From NCBI RefSeq assembly GCF_018446385.1, contig NW_024589898.1, forward strand, positions 496,001 to 560,000: a DNA stretch of 64,000 nt. The letters run 5' to 3'. The notes under the pieces were generated by a model. It made no database searches. It worked only from the letters and a program-made list of their open reading frames with translations, and was not told the DNA's origin. The position numbers were made by a program, and so were the translations under genes. This DNA is from Zingiber officinale. Its lineage: Eukaryota; Streptophyta; Magnoliopsida; Zingiberales; Zingiberaceae. Shown in pieces: positions 1-10,049 of this stretch (position 1 is its first letter; the number at the start of each line of letters is the position of its first letter).

Positions 1-309
1 ATTGTTCAAAATCATATGATCAATTAAGATACCACAAATGGAGGAGTTTATCAAAACAGTGCCTAACTTCGAGAAATAAGAAAGAATTCTTGAACAAGAT
101 AGTACTTATTCTCACAAACATCTCAAAGGAAGCAGTAGCAAGATAACAAAGGTCAGGAAAGAAGGTAAGTACAAATTTTTACAAAAATGCAAGTATTTAA
201 TTACAAGTCTTTTATGAATACATAATCATGCTTACTCAAAATTTCTTGCCAAGTTTTCGGACAATTCCTGATTAAGTCTGCGACGATTTATGAATAGAGA
301 GGAGGGTTC

Positions 310-1219
310 TCAAGATAGATAACCACCTTCCCTTAATTGTTGAATAACCCCTATCACGGAATGATTTAAAGTCCCTATTATACGACGGACATATTCATCA
401 TTAAACTTCGAAGACCTCAGATAGGCTAAACGCTTGTCCTCCCATCGGTCTTCCTCATGCTCCTTATAACTCTAAAATTCGGCTTGTAGTTTAGTATTTT
501 CATCTTTGAAAGTGTCTCTTTCCAATTTAAGTTGTTCTAGTTCTTTTTGGAGTGAGGATATTTCTGCATCCTGAGCCTTTCTTTGTTCTTGCTCTTGTAG
601 AAGAGCAAATTCTTTTGATGATAAATCTTGAACCTGCTCGGAAAGAAAAATATTGTGAAGCCTCTCTACTTTCTCTAAGACAATGTTTTTATGAGAAACA
701 TCTGAAATAGATGTGTCCTTCAAAGTAGTTTACACCTGGAGGCTGGAGTTTAACCGATCCACTTGTAACTCCAAGGTTTTCCTCTCAAGCTCTTTGTTTT
801 CTAATAATTGGTGTTGATGCTACAGTTCTTTCTTCAGAGCTTCCAATTGTTGATTCTGTAAGGCTATTTTTTTTTTTTAGCCCCCAGGGCGTAGCGCAGA
901 CGGTGGGCGCATGGTATCTCTGGCGTAATGGCCAGGGGTCGATTCTCAGGAACTGACGACCTGGGATTTACCCCGCCATGCGCCTATGGCCTGTGTACCT
1001 GCATGAACCTCCCTCCTTATCCGTGGGGCCGGCACTAGGGGGCCGCTAAGGTAGCGGATCTACCTTTTTGTAAGGCTATTTTTTTCTCGTAATTGAGGGA
1101 GATCATTGTGGGAAGGAGGAAGAATAGCTTTCAAAACTTCTATTTGGGCCCTTAATTTACTATTATCCCTTTCCAGAGCAATGAGAAGCTGGTCTAAATG
1201 AAGACTTGAGGTAAGGAAC
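310..1219 (-). pseudogene. Antisense coiled-coil ORF of a Tat-type gypsy element (broken)
   Basis: On the minus strand an exon begins after a plausible acceptor (TTTGTTTAG, near 1220) and can be followed to a TGA at 310-312. The translation is rich in Leu, Glu, Lys and Gln in heptad-like spacing (for example residues LQKELEQLKLERD), so it should form a long coiled coil. It ends in a compact tail that includes RWEDKRLAYLRSSKFNDEYV. It is interrupted by a SINE, by in-frame stops (a TAA, and a TAG just before 478) and by at least one frameshift. A likely donor upstream (near 1286) implies an intron. The downstream minisatellite and LTR run on the plus strand, so this frame is antisense to the element. 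Extra antisense ORFs between pol and the 3' LTR are known in plant Tat-clade elements; placing this frame there is inference. I do not recognise a function. Confidence 0.5.
874..1068 (+). mobile_element. tRNA-derived SINE with target-site duplication
   Basis: This roughly 195 bp insertion begins AGCCCCCAGGGCGTAGCGCA. It has an A-box-like stretch near 891-902 and a B-box-like GGGTCGATTCT near 937-947, the internal promoter of RNA polymerase III. It ends in a short T-rich tail (CTACCTTTT). A direct duplication TGTAAGGCTATTTTTTT flanks it (857-873 and 1069-1085). Plant SINEs with T-rich 3' ends are known. It sits inside the antisense coiled-coil frame and splits it. Confidence 0.8.
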
Positions 1220-1606
1220 TAAACAAAATAATAATGCGGTTAGAGGAAGTGATAAGAAGTTAATAACATATAATTAAAAACACTTACAACAACAGCTTGA
1301 CGACTGTGACTCCTCGTCGTGCGACAAATTGAATCATGTAAGGGTGGGTGACGCCTCGTCGTGCGCCTCCAACATTTTCTTACCGTCGAAAAACCAATCA
1401 TAATCAAGGAAGTTTTAGAAAAAATGCGCAGTTTACCAAGTGTAATAAAGAAATATGGGAGAAGAATAAGAAAAAAAAACTCATGTCTAGTCAGTCGGTT
1501 GACACCTCCTTCGACTAGACTTGGAGGGAAGGCTAGTGATATGGGTTAGGTTTAGTAGGTCCCTGGTGAAAAGAATAAAGGAGATAATAGAATCTAGGGG
1601 AGTAAG

Positions 1607-2215
1607 CCAGTATCGATCGGGATAATACTTTAAGAAAGATAGACCAATATTGGTCGGGATAATACCTTAATAAAGATAGACCAATAATGATCGGGATAAA
1701 GATAGGTCAATATTGATCGGTATAAAGATAGGTCAATATTGGTCGGGATAAAGATAGGCCAATATTGGTCGGGATAATACCTTAAGCAAGGTAGACCAAT
1801 ATTGGTCGGGATAATACCTTAAGAAAGATAGGCCAATATTGGTCGGGATAAAGATAGGCCAATATTGGTCGGGATAATACCTTAATAAAGATAGGTCAAT
1901 ATTGGTCGGGATAAAGATAAGCCAATATTGGTCGGGATAATACCTTAAGCAAGGTAGGCCAATATTGGTTGGGATAATACCTTAAGAAAGATAGGCCAAT
2001 ATTGGTCAGGAAAATACCTTAATAAAGATAGGTCAATATTAGTCGGGATAAAGATATGCCAATATTGGTCGGGATAAAGATAGGCCAATATTGGTCAGGA
2101 TAATACCTTAAGCAAGGTAGGTCAATATTGGTCGGGATAATACCTTAAGCAAGGTAGGTCAATATTGGTCGGGATAATACCTTAAGAAAGATAGGCCAAT
2201 ATCGGTCGGGTTTAC
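1607..2215. repeat. Minisatellite, unit around GCCAATATTGGTCGGGATAA
   Basis: About twenty tandem copies of a 20-35 bp unit. A core with the palindrome CCAATATTGG, followed by TCGGGATAA, alternates with AAGATAGG or TACCTTAAGAAAGATAGG spacers. Copies differ by a few bases. It lies between the antisense ORF and the LTR of the Tat-type element. Confidence 0.9.
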
Positions 2216-2229
2216 ACGTTTAAAATAGA

Positions 2230-3193
2230 TAAACCAGGATTGTTTGGGTTAGCACATCTAGGCATAGACTAGTATTAGTTGAGTGTATATGATCGCCCGG
2301 GTATGAAAAGATGCAGGACTTTATAGAATTTATAGTATATTATCGTGCGATTAGGATCTATATTGAACAATAGCAATAACCAGCCCGGACATAACTTAGG
2401 TTCAATCCTATTCAATATAAATCATAACATAATATCGGGTTGTCTGTAACATAATAATAACAAAGTAGGCAAATATGGACGATAAATATATCTCTATATA
2501 GCTTATAAGACAGGGCGAGAAAAAATATCTTAAGAATATTCATAAATAGCTTAATGAAGATATCGGTAGTATGTGATTGTATAACAGGTTTGCTAATTTA
2601 GCGGGAAGAATGCTTCTAGACTTTTCTACAGGCACTAGACGATAAAAAATGTACATCTGGGGTACAAAGAAGATTCCTTAAAAGCTATTCTGTGCAAGTA
2701 CATGGCTTACGTCATCTCATAACAAACTCTAACAAACCGGGGTCCACTTCATGACTACGGAGGTTATATGAAGTGGTATAAAAGGGGGAATCCTCTCCGT
2801 TGGCTAGGAAAGTTCACATCATTGCGCACATTCATAACCCTAATTTCTCAACTACTATTCATTTTTCTTCTTCCTTCTTCCACACCAAGAGATATCACTA
2901 ACTTGAGCGTCGGAGGGCCTAGCCAGGGATTCCCACCCCGGTCTTAGGTCACTGACGGTAGTGTTGGTTGGTCTCTTGTGCGCAGGAGGTCTTGGAAGAT
3001 CCGGATATGGTTTTCTCTTTGATTGGATCTCTCTCTCGTCATCGGGTCTTTGAGCAAGGAGGGCATTGGGTGATCCTATTCTTCCCGATCCGCTTTGGGT
3101 TTCTCGGATCGGCGTTCTCTAGGCTTTCTTCTCCATCAACAGTGGGTTTCTTCTTCCGGATCTCCGTCTTATCCAGCTTCTCAGACAGGATCA
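2230..3193 (+). mobile_element. LTR of a Tat-type Ty3/gypsy element (bounds approximate)
   Basis: The segment has a clear TATA box (TATAAAAG, 2777-2784). About 130 bp downstream is the stretch CTTGAGCGTCGGAGGG, which I recall as typical of Tat-clade LTR leaders, and it ends near ACAGGATCA (3186-3193), also typical of that clade. The left border is not resolved. The rest of the element would lie to the left of the window. Confidence 0.5.
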
Positions 3194-3194
3194 A

Positions 3195-3427
3195 TCAATA
3201 TACCCTTAACAGTAGAGTATTTTTTTCTTCCATGCATTATAGGCATCAAGATCATATTTATGCTATACCAGAGAACCATCTACAGGTTCTTCCATAAACT
3301 GATGAGCAATTTCTAGAACTTCTTATTCCTCAAGAATATATTATATCTCGAGGTACCAAATTTTATAGTTATCCCCATTAAGTTTCTCTCCCTTATTGAG
3401 TTCGGCTATGATATTTTTAGTTGTCAT
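3195..3427 (-). pseudogene. Ty1/copia gag N-terminal fragment
   Basis: On the minus strand an ATG at 3427 opens a frame of copia gag type, with the motif KLNGDNYKIWYLEI. Two in-frame stops follow (TAA about codon 37, then a TAG about codon 55), and a frameshift occurs near the run of A residues at about 3227. Homology fades at about 3170-3195, where it abuts the gypsy LTR. No copia LTR is visible nearby, so this is an isolated relic. Confidence 0.6.
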
Positions 3428-5569
3428 AATCTAATATAAATAATACATTATTTAGTAATTTAGTGTAATTTATATGCATACAATTGACGATTGACTCAAT
3501 ATTAATTTGAGTTGGTTTACAAAGTTAAGTGATAACTACGTTTCCACTCATCATTCGTATGATCCAATCAAATCAATATTGATCAATTCTGTTACACATA
3601 TTCCAATAAATGAATTAATCATGAAATAAACTAATTATTAAATTAAATTTGTTTGCTCATAACATAAATTTTCATAAAATAACTCTATTCATATATAACG
3701 AAAGAAATTATTACATAACTTATAAATTAAATGGACTAATACTATTCTTACATAACGACAGTAACAATAATAGAACTCTAATAAACTAGATTGGTCAACA
3801 CCATTCTCACTAGGATAAATACCAGTGTAGTGGTCAACTCAATTTCTTTTAACCTGGACTCATTTAGAGCAATATCAAATATACCAACTTCAAAATTTTC
3901 CATTTGGTCTAAAATTGAACCTTCTTCAGAATCCTTCTCGGATTCTTTAAGATCTTCATTTAGATCCTCCTCTGGTTCTTCAGGATCTTCCTCTAGTTCT
4001 TCATGATCCTCGTCTATATCCTCCTTAGATTTTTTAGGATCCTCCTTTGGATAGTCATGGTAGCTCCATACACAATTCTGCATATGAGATGCGCCCTTCA
4101 AAGCGCCCCCCTATAGTGTGTTACCACTTTAGGATACCCTGACATTGATTGAATCAAAGCTCAGATCCTATAATTATACAGAACTCTTCCTATTCAAGTT
4201 CCAGAATAACTGATTAAGCCATCCAATATGTCCTCTGACTCTAAAAATGGGGCATACTCGATCTCCTAAATCTCCTCCCGTAGCTCATTCCGTTGCACAT
4301 CACGACGAGTCATTGTGCATATCATTCGTGGCATCTGGAATTGAAAAATAATAATGTTAGTACAAAACTGGCAAACTAGTAATAAAACTGATTTATTTCA
4401 ATTCACACATATACATGGAAAAATATACAAAATCCATAAGCAAATAAGAAAAATTAATTTCCTTTATTTGAGGAGCTCCAATGGACTGACACACTGGATC
4501 AGTTGATTAGGAAATTAACCTTAAACTTAGTCCATTGTTCTGGATAGAACTAATCTAATTGGACAGGGATGTCTTATCTATGTTGTTCTTGTTTAAACCT
4601 AAGTCTATTTAATCAATTCTGATTTATTAGCCAATCTGACCCAATTTTGATTAAATCTAGCTTATTAGAATAAATCAGACCCATTTTGATTTAAGTTGAT
4701 AATGCCATAAGAGATTATCATTATAAGTTCTAGTTCAATAAAAAAAAAAATCAACAAATGAGAGTCTTCTTATATTTTAGATTGAAACAAGTTAAAACTT
4801 ATATGTGTTTCGTCACCCCTTTATTTATAACTATAAGTAAACTTAAAAAACTCTAGGTACATTATATATGAATTAAACTCATCTATAGTTCGAATTAGAT
4901 CGACTAAATCGGAAGACTCACTCATGACCAAATCTATTTCAATTGCAAATTTGACCTTCATATTTTCAATTAACACATTAAATATTTCTTAACATCGTTT
5001 TAGCATTAAATATTTCCTAACATGATTTTAGTCTTAACTCTTATAATTAAACTTTTATTTATAATATGATAAAAGATGATTTATTCGTACCAACGTCTCC
5101 GTTAATCCATCTCTAAATTAATACAGAAAAGATATATCATGAATAACTACTAATCACTAAATATAAAAAATGCATACTCAAATACATCAAATTTTAACAC
5201 TAAAACCTCACGTAAAAATATTTCATATCTTAATTATCATATCATCCCGAAAGGAGCCTTTTGCTATACACTGAATCGATAACATCTAGTGTCTTTTTTC
5301 TTACATAATCTCAACTTCATCCCATCATTAATTTATTGAACCATAACTTATTCTTTATTTTGACCAATCGTATAATAACACCAAAAGAAGGCACTTTCTC
5401 CTAATTTTTTACGCAAAATCGGCCATACTTTTGACCAGTTATAGTGATATAGATTTTGATCTGTCACATCATTTAAACTTAAACAAGTTTTAACAAATTG
5501 AATGGGAATCAACCAAACATATAGAATCGGATACTACATGGCAAACTATCATCCGGTGGGTCCCACAAT
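3428..5569. other. AT-rich intergenic region upstream of the glycosyltransferase gene
   Basis: No gene can be supported. One minus-strand frame at 3778-4101 (107 codons) is strongly acidic, with Glu/Asp-Pro repeats in its first half. It has no recognisable domain and probably reflects low-complexity sequence. A further minus-strand stretch at 4180-4335 reads open apart from two stops. The last few hundred bases hold poly-A and poly-T runs. Confidence 0.5.
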
Positions 5570-5577
5570 TATATATA
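5570..5577 (+). promoter_or_regulatory. Possible TATA box of the glycosyltransferase gene
   Basis: TATATATA lies about 310 bp upstream of the preferred start codon. It would imply a 5' leader of roughly 280 bases. The surroundings are AT-rich, so chance is a fair alternative. Confidence 0.3.
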
Positions 5578-5880
5578 GAAAGATAAATATTTTATCCCCT
5601 GCATGAAAAACGTCAGGAACCAAAAGTAATTTTATCTAGATTTTTTTAAAAAAGGCATTTTTTTTACTTTTATTATTGTAAAAAAAAAAACAATCTTGCA
5701 TTAAAAAAATATATCAAAAGTCACTTTATCTTATCTTTTAACTTTGAAAATATTTTGATATCCAATATTGTTAAAAAACATTAGAATTTAAGCTACTTTT
5801 AATAATAAAATATCAATTTTAATCTAATTTCCTTCTGTCGAATGCTCGCCAGTTCAGCAAGAAGTCCACCAGAGACAGAG

Positions 5881-7272
5881 ATGGCGGACGAGCGGCAAGT
5901 TCATCTCCTGTTGGTCCCGTTCCCGGCGGCGGGTCATATGCTGCCTCTTCTAGACCTCGCCCGCCTCCTCTCAGAAAGCTTCCACCCCGCTGTCATCGTC
6001 ACAGTCGCCGTCACACCCAAAAACGTCTCTCTCCTCGCCGCCCGCTGCCCCGCCGCCGCCCCCCTCGTCCTCCCCTTCCCCTCCGACCCAGCCATCCTTC
6101 CAGGCGTCGAGAACGCTCACGAAAATCTATCTACCGACATTCGCCTCCTTATGCGCGCCTTCGCCGGCCTCCATCTCCCCCTCCTCCGCTGGGGCCAGGA
6201 CCATCACCCCACCGCACTCCTCTCCGACTACTTCTGCGGCTGGACCAACAGCCTCGCCGCCGAGCTCGGCGTTCCTCACCTCGTATTCTTCCCCTCCGGC
6301 GCGCTCTGCCTCTCTCTTGTCCACTCGCTCTGGCGCCGGATGCCAAAGAGGAACAACCCTAAGGATCCCGTCGAGCCCATACTCTTCCCCGATCTACCTG
6401 GTTCGCCGCTCTACCCGTGGCGCCACCTCACCACCATCTACCGCCGGTACGTCGAGGGCGACTCTCTGTCGGAGTTCGCTAAGGAAATGTTCCTCGCCAA
6501 CGCCCGCAGCTGGGGCTGTGTCTTCAACACCTTCGCCGAGCTCGAGAGGACTTACCTCCAACACCTCCGGCGTGATCCAGGGCACGCCCGCGTCTGGGCT
6601 GTGGGACCCGTCGCCCTGCCTCCGGGGACCTCGGCCGGATTGGACGAGCGGCTGGCAGCTTGGCTTGGCAGATTCCCGGAGGGATCCGTCGTATACGTGG
6701 CCTTCGGGAGCGTGGTCAAGCTGTCGCCGGCGCAAGCGGAGGCGCTGGCTGCTGGGCTGGAGGGCAGCGGGGCTCGATTCGTGTGGGCGACCAGGGGGGC
6801 GGTGGCGATGCCGATGGGGTTCGAGGAGCGAGTGGCGGGGCGGGGCCTCGTGCTCACCGGGTGGGCGCCACAGGTGGCGATCCTGAACCACGCGGCGGTG
6901 GGGGCGTTCATCAGCCACTGCGGGTGGAACTCGGTACTGGAGGCTGTGGCGGCGGGGGTCTCGCTGCTGACGTGGCCGATGGCCGCCGACCAGTTCTTCA
7001 ACGCGAGGCTGCTGGAGGAGGAGATAGGCACGGCGGTGAGGGCGTGCGAGGGCGGCGAGGAAGCCGTGCCAGAACCGGAGGAGCTGGCGCGCCTGGTGGC
7101 GGAGGCGGTGGGCGAAGCGGGGAGGGCGCGGAGGCAGAAGGCGCGGGAGTTAGGGAGAAAGGCGGCAGAAGCGGTGTCGGAAGGCGGCAGCTCGGCCAGA
7201 GATTTGGCCGACCTTGTGGACGAGCTGTCGAAGGTTGCAATAGATCAAACAGTTGGAGAGCAGAGAGTCTGA
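5881..7272 (+). CDS. UDP-glycosyltransferase, UGT89 type (flavonoid/phenolic O-glucosyltransferase-like)
   Basis: A cytosolic family-1 glycosyltransferase that would move a sugar from a UDP-sugar, probably UDP-glucose, onto a small acceptor such as a flavonoid or phenolic. Starting at 5881 it has 463 residues, normal for the family. The catalytic His is H19 in FPAAGHMLPLLDLA and the partner Asp is probably D116 (LLSDYFCGW). The PSPG sugar-donor box spans residues 328-371, exactly 44 residues, from WAPQ through HCGWNS to a final DQ; that Gln favours glucose. The overall match to UGT89B1/UGT89A2 sequences as I remember them is strong (VENAHENL, LTWPMAADQ). An upstream in-frame ATG at 5842 would add 13 residues, but 5881 has the better start context (G at -3 and +4). 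There is a single exon, which is very GC-rich against AT-rich flanks. The acceptor cannot be deduced. Confidence 0.92.
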   Translation: MADERQVHLLLVPFPAAGHMLPLLDLARLLSESFHPAVIVTVAVTPKNVSLLAARCPAAAPLVLPFPSDPAILPGVENAHENLSTDIRLLMRAFAGLHLPLLRWGQDHHPTALLSDYFCGWTNSLAAELGVPHLVFFPSGALCLSLVHSLWRRMPKRNNPKDPVEPILFPDLPGSPLYPWRHLTTIYRRYVEGDSLSEFAKEMFLANARSWGCVFNTFAELERTYLQHLRRDPGHARVWAVGPVALPPGTSAGLDERLAAWLGRFPEGSVVYVAFGSVVKLSPAQAEALAAGLEGSGARFVWATRGAVAMPMGFEERVAGRGLVLTGWAPQVAILNHAAVGAFISHCGWNSVLEAVAAGVSLLTWPMAADQFFNARLLEEEIGTAVRACEGGEEAVPEPEELARLVAEAVGEAGRARRQKARELGRKAAEAVSEGGSSARDLADLVDELSKVAIDQTVGEQRV

Positions 7273-7947
7273 GAAGACAAATCTTCTGAAGAACCCTTTC
7301 CATTTAGCTCACAAGCTGTTTTACTCAGTCCTGTTGCATACTTTATCTACTTCTTCAACTGAACAATTGATGAAAGCACATCCCTCTTCGAGATTGAAAA
7401 TTAACCTCTAAGGAAAAACTCATGCAATAGAATGACATGCACACCAGTCTGATGATCGAGTAAATCATACTGACAATAATTAATAAACAATTATTTAAAA
7501 GATGGATTTGTGTGTGTGTGTGTGTGTTTTGCTATGGGAGTGAACCACTCGCAACACATTACTTTCCTTCCATCTGAATCCCAATTCTACAGAGTGTCAA
7601 CAGCATTATCTCTAACACAAGTTTCCTCCATAGTGCATAATGTTCAGGAGCAAAACATGAGCCTACTTTGTCCCACCCACATATAAAATATACAAGCCCA
7701 ATTCCTCAGCCAGGGTAAGAAGCACTACATCGGCATCATCATCACAATTCCCACTAAGAAAAAGATATCAATTCTTTTCTAGTCTTTTCTTCACCAAAGG
7801 CACGTGCAATGGCGGACAACTTGCCAATGGAATCTAAATGTAGATGTTTGTGTTCATTTTTCAAATTTACCTCTCAAGTTACAGTTGCTTATCAATCATA
7901 GCCATTGGGTTTGAAGTACGTTAAAGCTGCAAGGAAAAACAAAATCC
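7273..7947. other. 3' flank of the glycosyltransferase gene, no further gene
   Basis: Holds the 3' untranslated region and intergenic sequence. No canonical AATAAA is placed convincingly. A (TG)n microsatellite lies inside. Short open frames here show no domain. Confidence 0.5.
7509..7527. repeat. (TG)n microsatellite
   Basis: About nine TG dinucleotides in a row, downstream of the glycosyltransferase gene. Confidence 0.9.
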
Positions 7948-7951
7948 TTAA

Positions 7952-8689
7952 GAGCATCAAGCGGTTAGGGATATTCCTTCGATGATCTTCTATTCCTACA
8001 TCATTCTTTAAATATTTTAGTGTTAAGTATTTTAAATCTCACAATAATTTACTGTTAAATATTTTAAATCTCACAATAAATATTCCATCAATCAAATATT
8101 TATGGATCTCACTCAGCAAATATTCATTCTAAAATATTTTTAATTTCATAATTAAATATTTCACCAACCAAATATTTATAGGTCCCACGACCATTTTATT
8201 ATCTTACATTTAAGGAAGTTGAGGATTGAGAAAATTAGGACAAATTCGAGAACTTTTTTTATATTTGAAGAGTTAAATAAATCCCTAAAATAATGACCGA
8301 AAGTTTTATTCATTTCTTTCTAAATTTTCAGTATGCAATGAGTGCGGAATTAATAAAAATAGATGAAATGACAATGTACATATAGGGGGAAAACGAATGT
8401 TATTCAACGTTAAAAAAATGAACGTTAATTAACATTCAATTTTGATTTTTTTTTTCCGACGTTCAGTTTGATTTTTTTATCGCTAAAAAGGTCCAAAAAT
8501 ATTCATTATATTTTTAAAAATAAATAAAAGAAAAATATGGTAGCCCACCTTTTGATGGGCCCCACAAAAGAGAAATCACCAGGCATAATTTGTGTCTGAT
8601 AATTTCTAATCACCCCAAAAATATCCCCTCCAACGGGAGATGTTTGAGGGGGGGCATATTTGGAAAAATATTCCCCATTGGAGACGCTC
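7952..8689. mobile_element. MITE-like non-autonomous DNA transposon
   Basis: The left end GAGCATCAAGCGGTTAGGGA is an imperfect inverted match to the right end, which read in reverse is GAGCGTCTCCAATGGGGA. Both ends are flanked by TTAA (7948-7951 and 8690-8693). The interior is AT-rich and contains no coding frame. Ends starting GAGCATCTCC are common in plant MITEs. The superfamily is not settled, because the four-base flank fits none of the usual plant classes cleanly. Confidence 0.55.
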
Positions 8690-8843
8690 TTAAGATTGAC
8701 TGATATAGAGGTAGGGACGGATCCACGTGATCAAACCCTTAATCCAGTTAACATAGGTGACATGATTTGAAACTGGATCAATATAGACTATATGATATGT
8801 TAATTATCGAACCCACTTGCCTCTCGACTTTATGAGAAATATG
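8690..8843. other. Unassigned spacer
   Basis: A short stretch between the MITE-like element and the next LTR with no recognisable feature. Confidence 0.4.
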
Positions 8844-9924
8844 TGTTGGTGCAGCGAAGGCCGGTAAGAGGGGGATGAATTGCCTAAAAAATAAAAATTA
8901 TACCCTCCTCGTGCTTTCAACTCAAAAATGCAATAGCAATAATAAAATAACTGAAATAAAGAAACAGAAATAAAACAGAGACTCAGCAGTTAACCTGATT
9001 ACAACCAAGAAGGTTGTTAATCCAGAGCGAGGAAAAACGCACTAGCAAAAGTCTCCTTTACTGAAGGCGGAGAAGGTTTTTACATTCTAACAGCTCAGAA
9101 CTATTGCTAGGAATGAATACAGAGTTGATTGAACAATTGATGAATATTTCCTACCTCCAGGGGCCTTTAAATAGCTCTTGGAAATCCTATCTCGAAGGTC
9201 CAAGGCGGCTCCGACAAGGTTCAAGGCGCCTCTAACCAAGTCAAGCAGATAAAACTCTATCCGTGCTCAAACGGTCATCTTTGACCAGTCGGAGGCGCCT
9301 CAAACAAGATTGAAGGTGCCTCTAATGTGGAGGTGCCTCCAATGTTTGATTGAAGCGCCTCCAAGGTGGAGGCGCCTCCAATACTGGCTTGAGGCGCCTC
9401 CAATGTTTGATTGAATCGCCTCCAAGGCGGAGGCACCTCCAATACTGGCTTGCTTTCTCCTTGCTTTTGACTTCCGAAGCTTCATGAGTTTGAGTGATTC
9501 CGGCCAACCGAAATAGGGCTCATCCAAACCCAATTCCCGGCCTTCTCCTCGAGCAGTTTTCCGTCTCGGCTTTACGCCCCTCAAACACCACGTACGTTCT
9601 TCTCGCCCACCGGTGAGAAGAATAACCTTAACTTTGAACCCTTTGTCATTATCAAAACTCGGGTTCGATTGTCTGATGCTTCCCGCACTAACATCTCCTT
9701 CCAACCTTGTCGAAGAAGAAGTTTTGATAGTATGCTTCCCTCGTCTTGAATTAACAACCTCTTCGGTTGCAAACCAAGTAAATTTATTAGCCTCGTTTAT
9801 TCTTTTATGCAATTTATTTCTATTAATTAAGTGTTTGTCTAACTTAAGTTGAAAGAACGAAATGAGTATATTTATAATTTTAGGTCAATTCATCTCCCTC
9901 TTGTTGGTCACACCGGGACTAACA
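8844..9924 (-). mobile_element. Solo LTR of SIRE-like copia type
   Basis: Starts TGTTGGTGCAGC and ends GGGACTAACA on the plus strand, giving TG...CA ends. Read on the minus strand it has a TATA-like TATTTAAAGG (about 9165-9174) and ends in AATTCATCCCCCTCTTACCG, like other SIRE-type LTRs in this window. The outer 50 or so bases of both ends resemble each other inverted (AGAGGGGGATGAATTG and AGAGGGAGATGAATTG), which is unusual. A cluster of GAGGCGCCTCCA repeats lies at 9290-9440. No clean five-base target duplication is seen. Open frames at 9300-9812 come from the repeats. Confidence 0.55.
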
Positions 9925-10049
9925 ACCCCCTCATGTTTGGCTGCTTATTCCAACCAATAAGGCTTTGTATTCAACCTCATTATTAGAGGCTCGGAAGTTT
10001 AGCTGTATGAGCAACTACATGATGTCTTCTTGTGGGGAGATATGATAAG
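9925..10049 (-). pseudogene. RNase H remnant of a Tat-type gypsy element (3' piece)
   Basis: On the minus strand this encodes an RNase H segment with the motif LNFRASNNEVEYKALL, broken by stops. It continues the frame that ends at 36993 (YVDGFTTGEG). A SIRE-like LTR, later split by a copia element, separates the two halves. Short repeats at the junction (ATAAG at 10045-10049 and AGAAG at 36994-36998) look like a mutated five-base duplication. Confidence 0.65.

Noticed and set aside
1607..2215. Possible CRISPR-like array
   Set aside because: Units are contiguous minisatellite copies without unique spacers, in a plant nuclear context.
2968..3316. Two plus-strand open frames after the Tat LTR TATA box
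   Set aside because: They overlap LTR leader and an antisense copia gag fragment; no domain.
3778..4101. Acidic Glu/Asp-Pro-rich frame on the minus strand
   Set aside because: Low-complexity sequence with an equally open Ser-rich frame on the other strand; no homology recalled.
6127..7303. Several long open frames on both strands overlapping the glycosyltransferase gene
   Set aside because: They are shadows of a very GC-rich coding region; none has a domain, while the real frame has all UGT motifs.
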